Counted from the first letter of the stretch, positions 7,909 to 16,208 are shown. The stretch: DNA of 64,000 bases from DATCMH01 sp036563505 (GCA_036563505.1 DATCMH010000009.1:1-64000), one strand, 5' to 3'. Numbers and translations are program-made. The notes: generated by a model from the sequence alone, not told the origin.

Positions 7909-9294
7909 TCAGGCCGGCAGCCGCACCGTCGCCCGCAATCCGCCCAAGGGGCTGTCCCCCAGCATGATGTCGCCGCCGTGCGAGCGGGCGATGTCGCGCG
8001 CGATGGCAAGCCCGAGCCCTGAGCCGCCCTCGTCCTGGTTGCGCGCCTCGTCGAGCCGGACGAAGGGTTTGAACACCTCGTCCCGATGTTCCACGGGGAT
8101 TCCCGGTCCGTCGTCGTCCACGTTGACCACGAGCCAACGCGTCTCGTGGTTGGCGGAGATCGCGATGCTGTCGCCGTGCCGCGCCGCGTTCGAGACGAGG
8201 TTGAACATGAGCCGGCGGAACGCGTCGGGCCGCACGGTGATGGTCGGATCGCCGACGATGTCGAGGGTCGTGGCATGGCCCTGCCGCTCGGCGTCGGCCT
8301 GAAGGTCTTGCAGCAGGGCGCGAAGGTCCGTGGCGACGGCCTGCTCGCCGGTGTCGCCGCGGGCGAAGGCGAGATAGCCCTCGAGCATGCGGCTCATCTC
8401 GTCGATGTCGCGCTTCAGGTCCTCGACCTCGGGGGTCTGCTCGACAAGCGCGAGGGACAGGCGAAAGCGCGTGAGGATCGTGCGCAGGTCGTGGCTGACG
8501 CCGTTGAGCATCGTCGTGCGCTGGTCGATGGCGCGCTCGATGCGCCGGCGCATCTCGATGAAGGCGTGACCGGCCTGGCGCACCTCCCGCGCGCCGCGCG
8601 GCCTGAACTCCACCTCGCGGCCTTTGCCCAGAGCCTCCGCGGCTTCGGCGAGCGCCAGGATCGGGCGGATTTGGTTGCGCAGGAACAGGATCGCCACGCC
8701 GAGCAGGACGAGGGATGAGCCGCCCATCCACAACAGGAAGATGTGGGAGTTCGAGGCATAGGCCTGGCTGCGCCGCGCCATGACGCGGAGCACCCCATCG
8801 TTGAGCTTCACCCGGATCTCGACGAGGTTCGAGCGCCCCACCGTGTCAATCCAGAACGGACGATTGATCTGGCGGCGCAATTCATCGGAGAGGGACTCGT
8901 CGAGGATCGAAAAGAAAGGTTTGGGGCCCGCCGGCGGCAGCTCGGCGCCTTTCAGGACGTCGGCGTCGAGCGCCAATCGGTCGGCGGCGATCCGCTCGAG
9001 GGTCGCGTTGTCCTTGTCCTGCGGATAGCTCTCGTAGATGTCGATGAGCGCCGCGATGTCCGCGGTCACGGCCGATGAAAGGCGCTGCGTGACGAGCTGC
9101 CAATGCCGCTCCATGAACACGTAGGCGATCACCGATTGGAGCAGCACCATCGGCGCGATGATGATGATGAGCGAGCGGGCGTAGAGCCCCTTCGGCATCA
9201 CGCTGCCGAGCCAGCGGGCGAGGCGCCGGTAGAGCGCCAGCGGCGAGGTGCGCTGGAAGAGACGGGGCCGGCCCTGGGCCGCGCGGGCGAGCAT
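7909..9294 (-). CDS. EnvZ-like sensor histidine kinase
   Basis: A 461-residue inner-membrane kinase. It has a first membrane helix near residues 42-62, a periplasmic part of about 120 residues, a second helix near 186-206, a HAMP linker, a HisKA domain with phospho-acceptor His near 268 (GVSHDLRT), an N-box (NLVSNAARHGD), and G1/G2 boxes (DDDGPGIP, GSGLGLAIA). The ATG at 9294 shares one base with the response regulator stop (TGATG); a TTG one codon earlier is possible. Cognate partner of the upstream regulator. The signal is unknown. Confidence 0.92.
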   Translation of the reverse strand: MLARAAQGRPRLFQRTSPLALYRRLARWLGSVMPKGLYARSLIIIIAPMVLLQSVIAYVFMERHWQLVTQRLSSAVTADIAALIDIYESYPQDKDNATLERIAADRLALDADVLKGAELPPAGPKPFFSILDESLSDELRRQINRPFWIDTVGRSNLVEIRVKLNDGVLRVMARRSQAYASNSHIFLLWMGGSSLVLLGVAILFLRNQIRPILALAEAAEALGKGREVEFRPRGAREVRQAGHAFIEMRRRIERAIDQRTTMLNGVSHDLRTILTRFRLSLALVEQTPEVEDLKRDIDEMSRMLEGYLAFARGDTGEQAVATDLRALLQDLQADAERQGHATTLDIVGDPTITVRPDAFRRLMFNLVSNAARHGDSIAISANHETRWLVVNVDDDGPGIPVEHRDEVFKPFVRLDEARNQDEGGSGLGLAIARDIARSHGGDIMLGDSPLGGLRATVRLPA

Positions 9295-10010
9295 CAATCG
9301 ACGAGGAGCCGGTAGCCGACCCCGCGCACCGTCTGCAGGTAGATCGGGTTCGCCGGGTCCGTTTCGATCTTCCGGCGCAGCCGGTTGATCTGCACGTCCA
9401 CCGTGCGCTCATTCGCTCCGTTGCCGCCGCCCGCAAGCTCCTCCCGCGGCACGTTCACGCTGGCCCGGTGGCCGAGGATGGTGAGGATCTCGCGCTCTCG
9501 GTCGGTGATGTGCACGATCTCGCCGTCGCGCTTCAGCTCGCCGCGGTCGAGGCGGAAGGCGAAGGGCCCGAAGCTCACCTCCTGCGTGCCAGCCGTCGCG
9601 GTCTGCGGGCCCGGGGCGGTGCGCCTGAGAATGTTGGCGAGCCGCAGGATCAGCTCGCGCGGCTCGAAGGGCTTGGGCAGGTAGTCGTCGGCACCGATCT
9701 CGAGCCCCGTCACTCGGTCCGCCGGATCGGACCGCGCTGTCAGCATCAGGATCGGCACGGGCGAGTCGGCCCGCACGCGGCGGGCGAACTCGAAGCCGTT
9801 CTCACCCGGCATCATGACGTCGAGGACGAGGGCATCGAAGACGAAGCTCTCGCGCTTGGCCCGTGCCTCCGCCGCGCTCGCTGCGGTCGTCACGCGGTAG
9901 CCCTGCTCCGTGAGGAAGCGGGCGAGCAGGTCGCGCAGGCGGCGGTCGTCGTCGACGACCAGGAGGTGCGGGGCATGGTCGGGGATCTCGACCCGGGCGC
10001 CCTCGCTCAT
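9294..10010 (-). CDS. OmpR-family response regulator (PetR-like)
   Basis: A 238-residue regulator with an N-terminal receiver domain, phospho-acceptor Asp64 in LVLDVMMPGENG and the conserved Lys in LPKPFEPREL, followed by a winged-helix DNA-binding domain ending in RRKIETDPANP and TVRGVGYRL. The start overlaps the MarR stop as ATGA and its stop touches the kinase start, so all three genes are translationally coupled. The MarR-OmpR pair resembles petP-petR of Rhodobacter; orthology is inferred only from gene order and family. Confidence 0.92.
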   Translation of the reverse strand: MSEGARVEIPDHAPHLLVVDDDRRLRDLLARFLTEQGYRVTTAASAAEARAKRESFVFDALVLDVMMPGENGFEFARRVRADSPVPILMLTARSDPADRVTGLEIGADDYLPKPFEPRELILRLANILRRTAPGPQTATAGTQEVSFGPFAFRLDRGELKRDGEIVHITDREREILTILGHRASVNVPREELAGGGNGANERTVDVQINRLRRKIETDPANPIYLQTVRGVGYRLLVD

Positions 10011-10519
10011 CGCCGCGGTCCCGCAGCCAGCCGCTCGACCTCGGCGCGATCCGCCGGCTCGATCATGGCGAGGAGGAATCCGACGGCCGCGGCGCGCGTC
10101 GCCTCCGGGCGCTCGGCCAGCGCCCGCATGATGCGGCGGGTCTGGAGATTGGCGAGACGCCGCGCGAGCTCGTGGCCCGTCCGCGTCGTGAACAGGAGTC
10201 GCTGGCGCCGGTCGGCCGTGCCGGTGCGCTGCTCGATGAAGCCCTTCTCGATCAACTCCTTGAGCACCCTGTTCAGGCTCTGCTTGGTGATCTTCAGGAT
10301 GTCGAGCAATTCGGCGATCGTGAGGCCGCGCTGACGGTCGACGAAATGGAGCACACGGTGATGGGCCCGGCCGAAGCCGTAATCGGCGAGGATCCGGTCG
10401 GGATCGCCGACGAAGTCTCGATAGGCGAAGAAGAACAATTCGATGAGGTCGTAGGCCGGCTCCTCGCTCAGGACGGCGTCCTGGTCGGCGATGGATTCAG
10501 CGTAGGCGGCCTTGGGCAC
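10007..10519 (-). CDS. MarR-family regulator (PetP-like)
   Basis: A 170-residue winged-helix regulator. The region LTIAELLDILKITKQSLNRVLKELIEKGFIE carries the recognition helix (residues about 65-95), followed by the wing DRRQRLLF. GTG start. It is the first gene of the MarR / response regulator / kinase operon and is divergent from ilvE. The upstream region has an inverted repeat GTCA-N7-TGAC (within GTCAGTGTTGTTGAC), which could be its autoregulatory operator. Confidence 0.85.
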   Translation of the reverse strand: MPKAAYAESIADQDAVLSEEPAYDLIELFFFAYRDFVGDPDRILADYGFGRAHHRVLHFVDRQRGLTIAELLDILKITKQSLNRVLKELIEKGFIEQRTGTADRRQRLLFTTRTGHELARRLANLQTRRIMRALAERPEATRAAAVGFLLAMIEPADRAEVERLAAGPRR

Positions 10520-10688
10520 GGGCGATGTCCTGTGGTTTTTTACGTCAGTGTTGTTGACTTATCTCAGTCCGATTGTTACCCGTCAAGCCCGGCCAACGAA
10601 ACGAACGAACACGGCGGCCGGTCGGCCGAGGGCTGGTTGCAAGCTCCAATCCGGCCGTATCGTCAGGAAACGTACAGGAGACCGACCC

Positions 10689-11576
10689 ATGTCCGCCATT
10701 CCCTTCGACCAGCGCGACGGCACGATCTGGGTCGACGGCGTGCTCGTGCCTTGGAAGGATGCCAAGATCCACGTGCTCTCGCATGGCCTGCACTATGGCT
10801 CGAGCGTGTTCGAGGGCGAGCGCGCCTATGGCGGCGCGATCTTCAAGTCGACGGAGCATTCCCAGCGCCTGCGCCGCTCGGCCGAACTCCTCGATTTCAA
10901 GGTGCCGTATTCCGTCGCCGAGATCGACGCCGCGAAGCGCCTCGTGCTGGAGAAGAGCGGCCTGCAGGACGCCTACCTTCGTCCCGTCGCCTGGCGTGGG
11001 TCGGAGATGATGGGCGTCTCCGCGCAAGGGAACACGATCCATCTCGCCATCGCCGCCTGGGAATGGCCGAGCTATTTCGACGCTGCGGCCAAGATGAAGG
11101 GCATTCGCCTCGACATGGCCGAGTACCGTCGCCCGGACCCGGCGACCGCGCCTTCCGCCTCGAAGGCGGCGGGGCTCTATATGATCTGCACGATCTCCAA
11201 GCATAAGGCGGAGCGGAAGGGCTACGCCGACGCGCTCATGCTCGACTGGCAGGGCCGCGTCGCCGAATGCACCGGCGCCAACGTGTTCTTCGTGCGTGAC
11301 GGCGCGATCCACACGCCGCTGGCCGATTGCTTCCTCGACGGCATCACGCGCCGCACGGTGATCGACCTCGCTAAGCGCCGGGGCCTCACCGTGACCGAGC
11401 GGCGCATCATGCCGGACGAGATGGAGGGCTTCTCGGAGTGCTTCATCACGGGTTCGGCCGCGGAAGTGACGCCTGTCTCCGAGATCGGGCCCTACCGCTT
11501 CCAGCCCGCGGCCATCTCGAAGGCGATGATGGACGACTACCTCGCCGAAGTGCAGCCGAAGGCCAAGGCGGCCTGA
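10689..11576 (+). CDS. ilvE: Branched-chain amino-acid aminotransferase
   Basis: A 295-residue class IV PLP-dependent aminotransferase catalysing the last step of Ile, Leu and Val synthesis and the first of their breakdown. The sequence shows HGLHYGSSVFEGERAY near the N-terminus, LRPVAWRGSEMMG, the PLP-lysine region ISKHKAERKGYADALMLD, and FITGSAAEVTPV near the end. The ATG at 10689 is preceded by AGGAG; an upstream in-frame start would add unrelated sequence. The product is most like the D-amino-acid aminotransferase / IlvE branch typical of alphaproteobacteria. Confidence 0.93.
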   Translation: MSAIPFDQRDGTIWVDGVLVPWKDAKIHVLSHGLHYGSSVFEGERAYGGAIFKSTEHSQRLRRSAELLDFKVPYSVAEIDAAKRLVLEKSGLQDAYLRPVAWRGSEMMGVSAQGNTIHLAIAAWEWPSYFDAAAKMKGIRLDMAEYRRPDPATAPSASKAAGLYMICTISKHKAERKGYADALMLDWQGRVAECTGANVFFVRDGAIHTPLADCFLDGITRRTVIDLAKRRGLTVTERRIMPDEMEGFSECFITGSAAEVTPVSEIGPYRFQPAAISKAMMDDYLAEVQPKAKAA

Positions 11577-11602
11577 ACGCCGCTGCATCGCCGGTTAGAC
11601 CA

Positions 11603-11630
11603 GCGCCCCCGCGAGTCCCGGCGGGGGCGC
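11603..11630 (+). terminator. Stem-loop after ilvE
   Basis: A 10-bp perfect stem GCGCCCCCGC / GCGGGGGCGC with an 8-nt loop, 26 bp after the ilvE stop. The following sequence (ATTCGTTTCC) is only moderately T-rich. Confidence 0.65.
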
Positions 11631-11646
11631 ATTCGTTTCCGAGACC

Positions 11647-11672
11647 GGAACCACGATCCGACCCCGAGCGTT
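11647..11672 (+). promoter_or_regulatory. EcfG-type promoter of the DUF3072 gene
   Basis: GGAAC at 11647-11651 and CGTT at 11669-11672 are separated by 17 bp, an exact match to the general-stress sigma factor consensus GGAAC-N16/17-CGTT. It sits 36 bp before the DUF3072 start. Confidence 0.75.
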
Positions 11673-11679
11673 CTCATGA

Positions 11680-11694
11680 GAACAATCCATGAAC
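11680..11694. promoter_or_regulatory. SOS (LexA) box before the DUF3072 gene
   Basis: GAACAATCCATGAAC fits the alphaproteobacterial direct-repeat LexA site GTTC-N7-GTTC, read on the minus strand. It matches the box before the polymerase gene at 13 of 15 positions and would overlap the start of transcription from the promoter at 11647. Confidence 0.5.
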
Positions 11695-11707
11695 ATGAGG
11701 GATGGTC

Positions 11708-11971
11708 ATGACCGCTCGCCAGAAGGCCGCCGGCCGCCACGAGGACCCGCCGGAGGTCGAGAACCCCAAGATCGCGCCCGACGGGGATTCCAATCAGATC
11801 AAGGACCCGGACGATTGGGTCACCGGCCACGAGCCGATGACCGGCGCGCAGGCATCCTACCTGAAGACCCTGTCCGAGCAGGCCCACGATCCGAAGGCCT
11901 ACGACCCCGAGCTCGACAAGGCCGAGGCCTCGAAGCGCATCGACGAGCTGAAGAAAGAGACGGGCCGCTGA
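11708..11971 (+). CDS. DUF3072 domain protein
   Basis: An 87-residue, charged, soluble protein. Its C-terminal half carries the DUF3072 pattern: DWVTGHEPMTGAQASYLKTL, then KAEASKRIDELKK. Function is unknown. A GAGGG Shine-Dalgarno is well spaced for the ATG at 11708; an ATG at 11702 is also in frame. The upstream DNA carries both an EcfG-type promoter and an SOS-box-like site, so it is probably a stress-induced protein. Its 3' end lies 10 bp from the convergent polymerase gene. Confidence 0.82.
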   Translation: MTARQKAAGRHEDPPEVENPKIAPDGDSNQIKDPDDWVTGHEPMTGAQASYLKTLSEQAHDPKAYDPELDKAEASKRIDELKKETGR

Positions 11972-11981
11972 GGCTTGGTCT

Positions 11982-13232
11982 CTAGAAATCCTCCGGGTCG
12001 GGAATGCGGTTGAAGGCGATCTTCGCCCCTGCATAGCCGCCCGGAGGCTCCACCGCCGGCCCGAGGCTCAGGACCGGGCGGCGGTAGCGCTTGTTGAGCT
12101 GGTCGGCGATGAGCGAGAGCTGCTCCCAGCGTTGCCGCTGCCGGCCTTCCTCCCCCGATTCGAACAGATCGCGCACGACGTCCTCCATGGGCACGATGCC
12201 CGACAAGGCCACGTGCACGCTCCGGCTCCGGAACGGCGCTTCCCCCTGGCGCCGGGCGTGGTCGACGAGGAGCGCGAGGCGCGAGAGGATCGTGTGATCG
12301 TCGAAAGCCGGCGAAAAGCGATCCTCGCCGTACCAGCCCGCGCTGCGCCGGTCCGTGAACCACAAGCCCAGAACCCGGGCGGCGAAGCCAGCCCGGCGCA
12401 TCCGCCGCGCGGCCTTCACCACGAGGTAGCGGGCGCAGGCTCCCGCCTTCTCCGGGTTGCGCCAGGCCTGCGGCAGGACCCGGCCGTGCCCGAACATCGA
12501 CCGAACCGTCTCCGGTCGCTCGACGGCGTAGCCGTGGATCAGCGCCCAGAGCCGCTCGCCTTCGACGCTGCCCCAGATCGCCCGGGCGTGCTTGGGCGCC
12601 AGGTTCCAGAGATCGGCCATGGTCGACACGCCGGCTACGGCGAGCCGCCGCGCGTTGCCCGCGGCGATCCCGGGAACGTCCTCGAGCTTCAGGTGCAGGA
12701 GAGGGCCGGGCAGGTCCGCCGGATGGAGCACGACGAGGCCGTCCGGCTTCTCCATCTCGGCGGCGATCTTGGCGAGAAGCTCGTTCGGGCCGAGCCCGAC
12801 GGAGCAGGTGAGTGTCGGGCCGATCTCCCGCCGCACCGCCTCCTTGACCTGTCGACCGACCTCCCGGCTTTGGGCCTGCTCGCTCGGCAGGAGCTCGCAG
12901 TCGATCTCGTCGATGGAGCGCACCCCTGCCACCGGCACGACCTGGTCCACGACCCGCACGATCTCGGCGTGAAGCGCGACGTAGCGGTCGTGGCGGGCCG
13001 GCACGAGAACGAGGTCTGGACAGAGTGCGCGCGCCTCCCGCACCCACATGCCCCGCTTGACGCCGGCCCTCTTGCCCTCGCGGCTCACCGCGATCAGTCC
13101 GGTATGGGCCGTGTCGAGAGGAATGATTCCGACGGGCCGGCCGCGCAGCGACGGCTGCAAGTGCTGCTCGGCCGAGGCGAAGAAGCTGTCGAAATCGACG
13201 TAGAGGCGTTCCACGCCTGCAGGTTTTCGCAT
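11982..13232 (-). CDS. Y-family DNA polymerase (DinB/ImpB-like)
   Basis: A 416-residue translesion polymerase. Catalytic acidic residues are visible in YVDFDSFFASAEQ near residue 10 and RSIDEIDCEL near 105, so it is probably active, unlike ImuB proteins that lack them. The helix-hairpin-helix region LEDVPGIAAGNARRLAVAGV follows. The C-terminal little-finger domain is divergent. Related alphaproteobacterial proteins are often labelled ImpB in databases. The ATG at 13232 is chosen because an upstream ATG would lie inside the SOS box. SOS-inducible expression is inferred. Confidence 0.88.
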   Translation of the reverse strand: MRKPAGVERLYVDFDSFFASAEQHLQPSLRGRPVGIIPLDTAHTGLIAVSREGKRAGVKRGMWVREARALCPDLVLVPARHDRYVALHAEIVRVVDQVVPVAGVRSIDEIDCELLPSEQAQSREVGRQVKEAVRREIGPTLTCSVGLGPNELLAKIAAEMEKPDGLVVLHPADLPGPLLHLKLEDVPGIAAGNARRLAVAGVSTMADLWNLAPKHARAIWGSVEGERLWALIHGYAVERPETVRSMFGHGRVLPQAWRNPEKAGACARYLVVKAARRMRRAGFAARVLGLWFTDRRSAGWYGEDRFSPAFDDHTILSRLALLVDHARRQGEAPFRSRSVHVALSGIVPMEDVVRDLFESGEEGRQRQRWEQLSLIADQLNKRYRRPVLSLGPAVEPPGGYAGAKIAFNRIPDPEDF

Positions 13233-13248
13233 CGACTCGCTCCGTTGA

Positions 13249-13263
13249 GAACAAAACATGAAC
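13249..13263 (-). promoter_or_regulatory. SOS (LexA) box of the Y-family polymerase gene
   Basis: On the minus strand the sequence reads GTTCATGTTTTGTTC, a perfect GTTC-N7-GTTC direct repeat, 17 bp before the ATG at 13232. A DNA-repair polymerase behind such a site is the classic alphaproteobacterial arrangement. Confidence 0.8.
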
Positions 13264-13338
13264 AAGCGCCGGAGCCGGAGTCGAGACTGTCCGTGGGCAC
13301 TTGCTTTTGCCCTGTGGATTGCGGGGATTGGCTCTCGG

Positions 13339-13363
13339 CGAACCCGCGCCGTCGCCGGGCGTT
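13339..13363 (+). promoter_or_regulatory. Possible EcfG-type promoter of the CBS-BON gene
   Basis: CGAAC at 13339-13343 and CGTT at 13360-13363 are 16 bp apart. One mismatch (C for the first G) from GGAAC-N16-CGTT, 36 bp before the start of the CBS-BON gene. Confidence 0.35.
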
Positions 13364-13399
13364 GTCCCCCGAACCCGAACGCAGCCGAGGAGCCGTGCC

Positions 13400-14851
13400 A
13401 TGCAGATTGCCGAGGTCATGACGCGCGACGTGCGCGTGATCGCGCCCGAGCGGACCATCCGGGACGCGGCCCGCCTGATGGACGAGCTCAATGTCGGCGT
13501 GATCCCGGTCTGCGAAGGCGACCGCCTCGTCGGCCTCGTCACCGATCGCGACATCACCGTGCGCGCCACGGCGGCGGGCCTCGCGCCGGACGCCGTCAGG
13601 GTGCGCGAGGTCATGACGAGCGAGCTGCGCTGGTGCCACGAGGACGACGACGCGGGCGAGGTGCTGCGCCACATGAGCGAGGCGCAGATCCGCCGCATGC
13701 CCGTGGTCGACCAGGAGCGCCGGCTGATCGGCATCGTGTCCCTCGGCGACCTCTCGGCCGATCGCGCCGACGGTGCCGAAGAAGCCTTGCGGCGGATCTC
13801 GACCCCGTCCGAGCCCGACCGCTCCGGAACGCCCTCGACGCGCCGCGCCGGCGCGGGCCGGGAGGCTCGGCCCGACCCGCTCACGGCGGACGAGCGCCGC
13901 GAACTCGCCCGCCGGCGCGACCGCTCCGGCGAGGACCGGTTCGGCGGAGAGCTGCGGGCCGGCCTGAACGAGGGCTCGGATCGGGACGGGCGTCAGGGGC
14001 GCCGCGGCCCGTCCTCAAATGAACGCTCGCTGGTCGGGCGCCTCGATGGAAACCGCGACCGAACCCGGGCGGACTTCCGCTTCCGCGAGGAGGACGCCCT
14101 GCGGGCGGCCTTCCCGGGCGGCTACCACGAGGCCTACGGCGAAGGACAGGACCAGGGCGGCGGCCCGATGCAGGGCGGATTCGGCGGCGACGGCTACCGG
14201 CATTACGGGCAGGGGTCCGGTTTCCGCGCCCAAGGCGCGGGCGGTCCCGCGGCCGATCCCTTCGCGGATCACGGCTCGCACCCGGACGGCACGCCCCGGA
14301 ACTACGGTTCCGAGGGTGAGGAGAACTACGATCGCGGCTATCTCAGCGCTCGGCCCTTCGGCGATCGCGGCGATCGTCCCGAGTTCGGGCGCGGAGCGTC
14401 GGGTGGTCGAGACTACGGGGCCGGGCCAGGCCACGTCGTCTTCGGACACGGGGACGACCGGGGCCATGCCGGCCGCGGCCCGAAGGGCTACAAGCGCACC
14501 GACGACCGCATCCGCGAGGACGTGAGCGACCGTCTGTTCGACGATGCCGGCCTCGACGCCTCGGACATCGACGTCTCTGTTGCCGACGGTGAAGTCACGT
14601 TGGCGGGAACCGTGCGCCGCCGGGAGGATCGCCGCCGGGCGGAGGACATCGCGCACGAAGTGCGCGGCGTCGGCCACGTCCAGAACAACCTTCGCGTCGG
14701 TGCGGCAGGGCAGGGAGGCTCGCAGGCGGCCTCACCGAACTCGGGCAGCGAACCCGATGCGACCCCCGGCGACACGGGCGCGACGGATGGAACTGCTAGC
14801 GTCATCGCCGGATCGCCCTCGGGTGGGCGGACCACCGGTTCGAGCGGCTGA
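13400..14851 (+). CDS. CBS-pair and BON domain fusion protein
   Basis: A 483-residue protein with an unusual layout. Residues about 1-125 form a pair of CBS domains (VMTRDVRVIAPERTIRDAAR, LVGLVTDRDI, then VMTSELRWCHEDD and RMPVVDQERRLIGIVS), which usually bind adenosyl ligands. Residues about 130-360 are a disordered Gly, Arg and Asp-rich linker. Residues about 365-433 form a BON domain (DVSVADGEVTLAGTVRRRED, VGHVQNNLRV), often phospholipid-binding. A Gly/Ser tail follows. No signal peptide is seen. An AGGAG precedes the ATG at 13400. Domain identities are clear; the combined function is unknown, and stress regulation is inferred from the upstream sequence. Confidence 0.85.
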   Translation: MQIAEVMTRDVRVIAPERTIRDAARLMDELNVGVIPVCEGDRLVGLVTDRDITVRATAAGLAPDAVRVREVMTSELRWCHEDDDAGEVLRHMSEAQIRRMPVVDQERRLIGIVSLGDLSADRADGAEEALRRISTPSEPDRSGTPSTRRAGAGREARPDPLTADERRELARRRDRSGEDRFGGELRAGLNEGSDRDGRQGRRGPSSNERSLVGRLDGNRDRTRADFRFREEDALRAAFPGGYHEAYGEGQDQGGGPMQGGFGGDGYRHYGQGSGFRAQGAGGPAADPFADHGSHPDGTPRNYGSEGEENYDRGYLSARPFGDRGDRPEFGRGASGGRDYGAGPGHVVFGHGDDRGHAGRGPKGYKRTDDRIREDVSDRLFDDAGLDASDIDVSVADGEVTLAGTVRRREDRRRAEDIAHEVRGVGHVQNNLRVGAAGQGGSQAASPNSGSEPDATPGDTGATDGTASVIAGSPSGGRTTGSSG

Positions 14852-14884
14852 GGGCCGGCGTCGGGCGGCTGCGCCAGGAACCGC

Positions 14885-15016
14885 TCAGTCTCGTCCCGTC
14901 TCTCCGAACCAGGCACTCCGGCGGGCGGCGAAGCCGTTGGTGCACTCCGAGGCGAGCACCGTGCGATCGGCCGCGAGCTGCGGGCGCCGGTCGGCATTCG
15001 CCCCCTCCGGGCTCAT
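14885..15016 (-). pseudogene. DUF202/YidH-like remnant
   Basis: A 43-codon ORF beginning MSPEGANADRRPQLAADRTV. The stretch QLAADRTVLASE matches the start of DUF202 membrane proteins, where a Thr-Tyr-Ala-Ala-Trp-Val-Arg-Thr-Gly segment and three membrane helices should follow. Here the sequence diverges after LASE and stops, so no membrane helix remains. It lies 10 bp after the 86-residue hypothetical gene on the same strand. This is a family resemblance by eye; a real short peptide cannot be excluded. Confidence 0.45.
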
Positions 15017-15026
15017 GTCGACGAAC

Positions 15027-15287
15027 TCACGTCGGATCGCGTAAAGTGTTGAGCACGGCCGAGGCGGCGTTGCTCACGCCGGAATCGGACAGGTCGGGGG
15101 CGGATTGGGCGTCGATGGCGTCCGCGATCGTCGCGGGATCAACGGTCTGCGGGTTTAGCTCTCGGAGCAAGCCAACGATGCGAGTCGCCTTGTCGGCCGA
15201 TTCCGGGCTCGTTCGGGCGATGTCGTCGGCGAGCTGAACGATGGTGTCGAAGACGAGCTGAGCGTCGCGCGGCATCGGTGACGGCAT
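15027..15287 (-). CDS. Small hypothetical protein
   Basis: An 86-residue acidic, probably helical protein starting MPSPMPRDAQLVFDTIVQLA. No family recognised. A TGGAGG Shine-Dalgarno five bases before the ATG at 15287 supports this start over a longer version at 15380. A one-mismatch EcfG-like promoter (GGAAA-N17-CGTT, minus strand, 15324-15349) sits about 40 bp upstream, so stress control is possible. It may be cotranscribed with the DUF202 remnant. Confidence 0.6.
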   Translation of the reverse strand: MPSPMPRDAQLVFDTIVQLADDIARTSPESADKATRIVGLLRELNPQTVDPATIADAIDAQSAPDLSDSGVSNAASAVLNTLRDPT

Positions 15288-15433
15288 GGCGGCCTCCAGG
15301 CGAGCGTGTCGCTTCGACAGCACAACGGGCGTGGGAGGGGATCGTTTCCCGACCGTCGGCGCAGCTGCGCGGAGGGACATAGAACCACAGGCATATGGTG
15401 CTTACATGACGTGCACGACCGCGAGGACGAGTC

Positions 15434-16078
15434 ATGCCGTCTGCCCTGCACCCGTCGACCGCGCGAGCGCTCCGGCGCGTCACTAGGGCACCGCTCGTCG
15501 CGGGCGCTTTCGCGCTCGTGCTGCTCGACGATGCGTTCCGGATCTGGGTCAAGCCCGCCGCGGCCTGGCTCGCCCGGCTCGGGCTCATGCGCCGCCTTGA
15601 AGCCTGGATCGCCGGCCTTTCCCCTTACGCCACGCTGGCCCTCTTCCTCGTACCCCTCGCCATCATCGAGCCCCTGAAACTCTACACGCTGTACCTCTTC
15701 AGTGAAGGGCGCTGGCTCATGGGGATCCTGACCTTTGTCGTCGCCAAGGTGGTCGGGATCGGCTTGGCGGAGCGGCTCTTCGCCGTCAGCCGCGAGAAGT
15801 TGCTTTCGATCGGGTGGTTCGCCGCCGGTTACCGACGCGTCATCGCCCTGCGCGATGCGGTGCACGCGTGGCTCGAGCGGTCTGAGGCATGGCAGGCCGC
15901 GAAGGCCGTCGCGGCCCGGCTTCGCGATGCGGCGCGCCGAGGGATCGCCTCGGCGCGGGCCGTGCTCGGTGGGTGGTTCACGGGCGAGGGCCGCATCGCG
16001 GCCGCTCGCCGTTTTTTGAGCCGCCGCTCAATGCAGCCGCAGACCATCTCCCGTCCGCCGACGCGCCCCGCAGGGTGA
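15434..16078 (+). CDS. Hypothetical membrane protein
   Basis: A 214-residue protein with about three hydrophobic segments (residues about 22-42, 65-85 and 92-112; for example YATLALFLVPLAIIEPLKLY). They are followed by a basic, helical cytoplasmic-looking tail (residues 120-214). No family recognised. GAGGA is well spaced before the ATG. It stands alone between a minus-strand gene and the Tim44-like gene. Confidence 0.7.
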   Translation: MPSALHPSTARALRRVTRAPLVAGAFALVLLDDAFRIWVKPAAAWLARLGLMRRLEAWIAGLSPYATLALFLVPLAIIEPLKLYTLYLFSEGRWLMGILTFVVAKVVGIGLAERLFAVSREKLLSIGWFAAGYRRVIALRDAVHAWLERSEAWQAAKAVAARLRDAARRGIASARAVLGGWFTGEGRIAAARRFLSRRSMQPQTISRPPTRPAG

Positions 16079-16208
16079 ACGGAGTGTTTCGCCGCGCAGC
16101 TCGAGAAGAAATCTTTGGCTCTGTCGCACAAGACCTTTTGGAGAAACGTCCGGCTTCCCATATCTTCTCGCGAGGGCGCATGCCCTTCTTCGACGAGGTG
16201 GATACACC

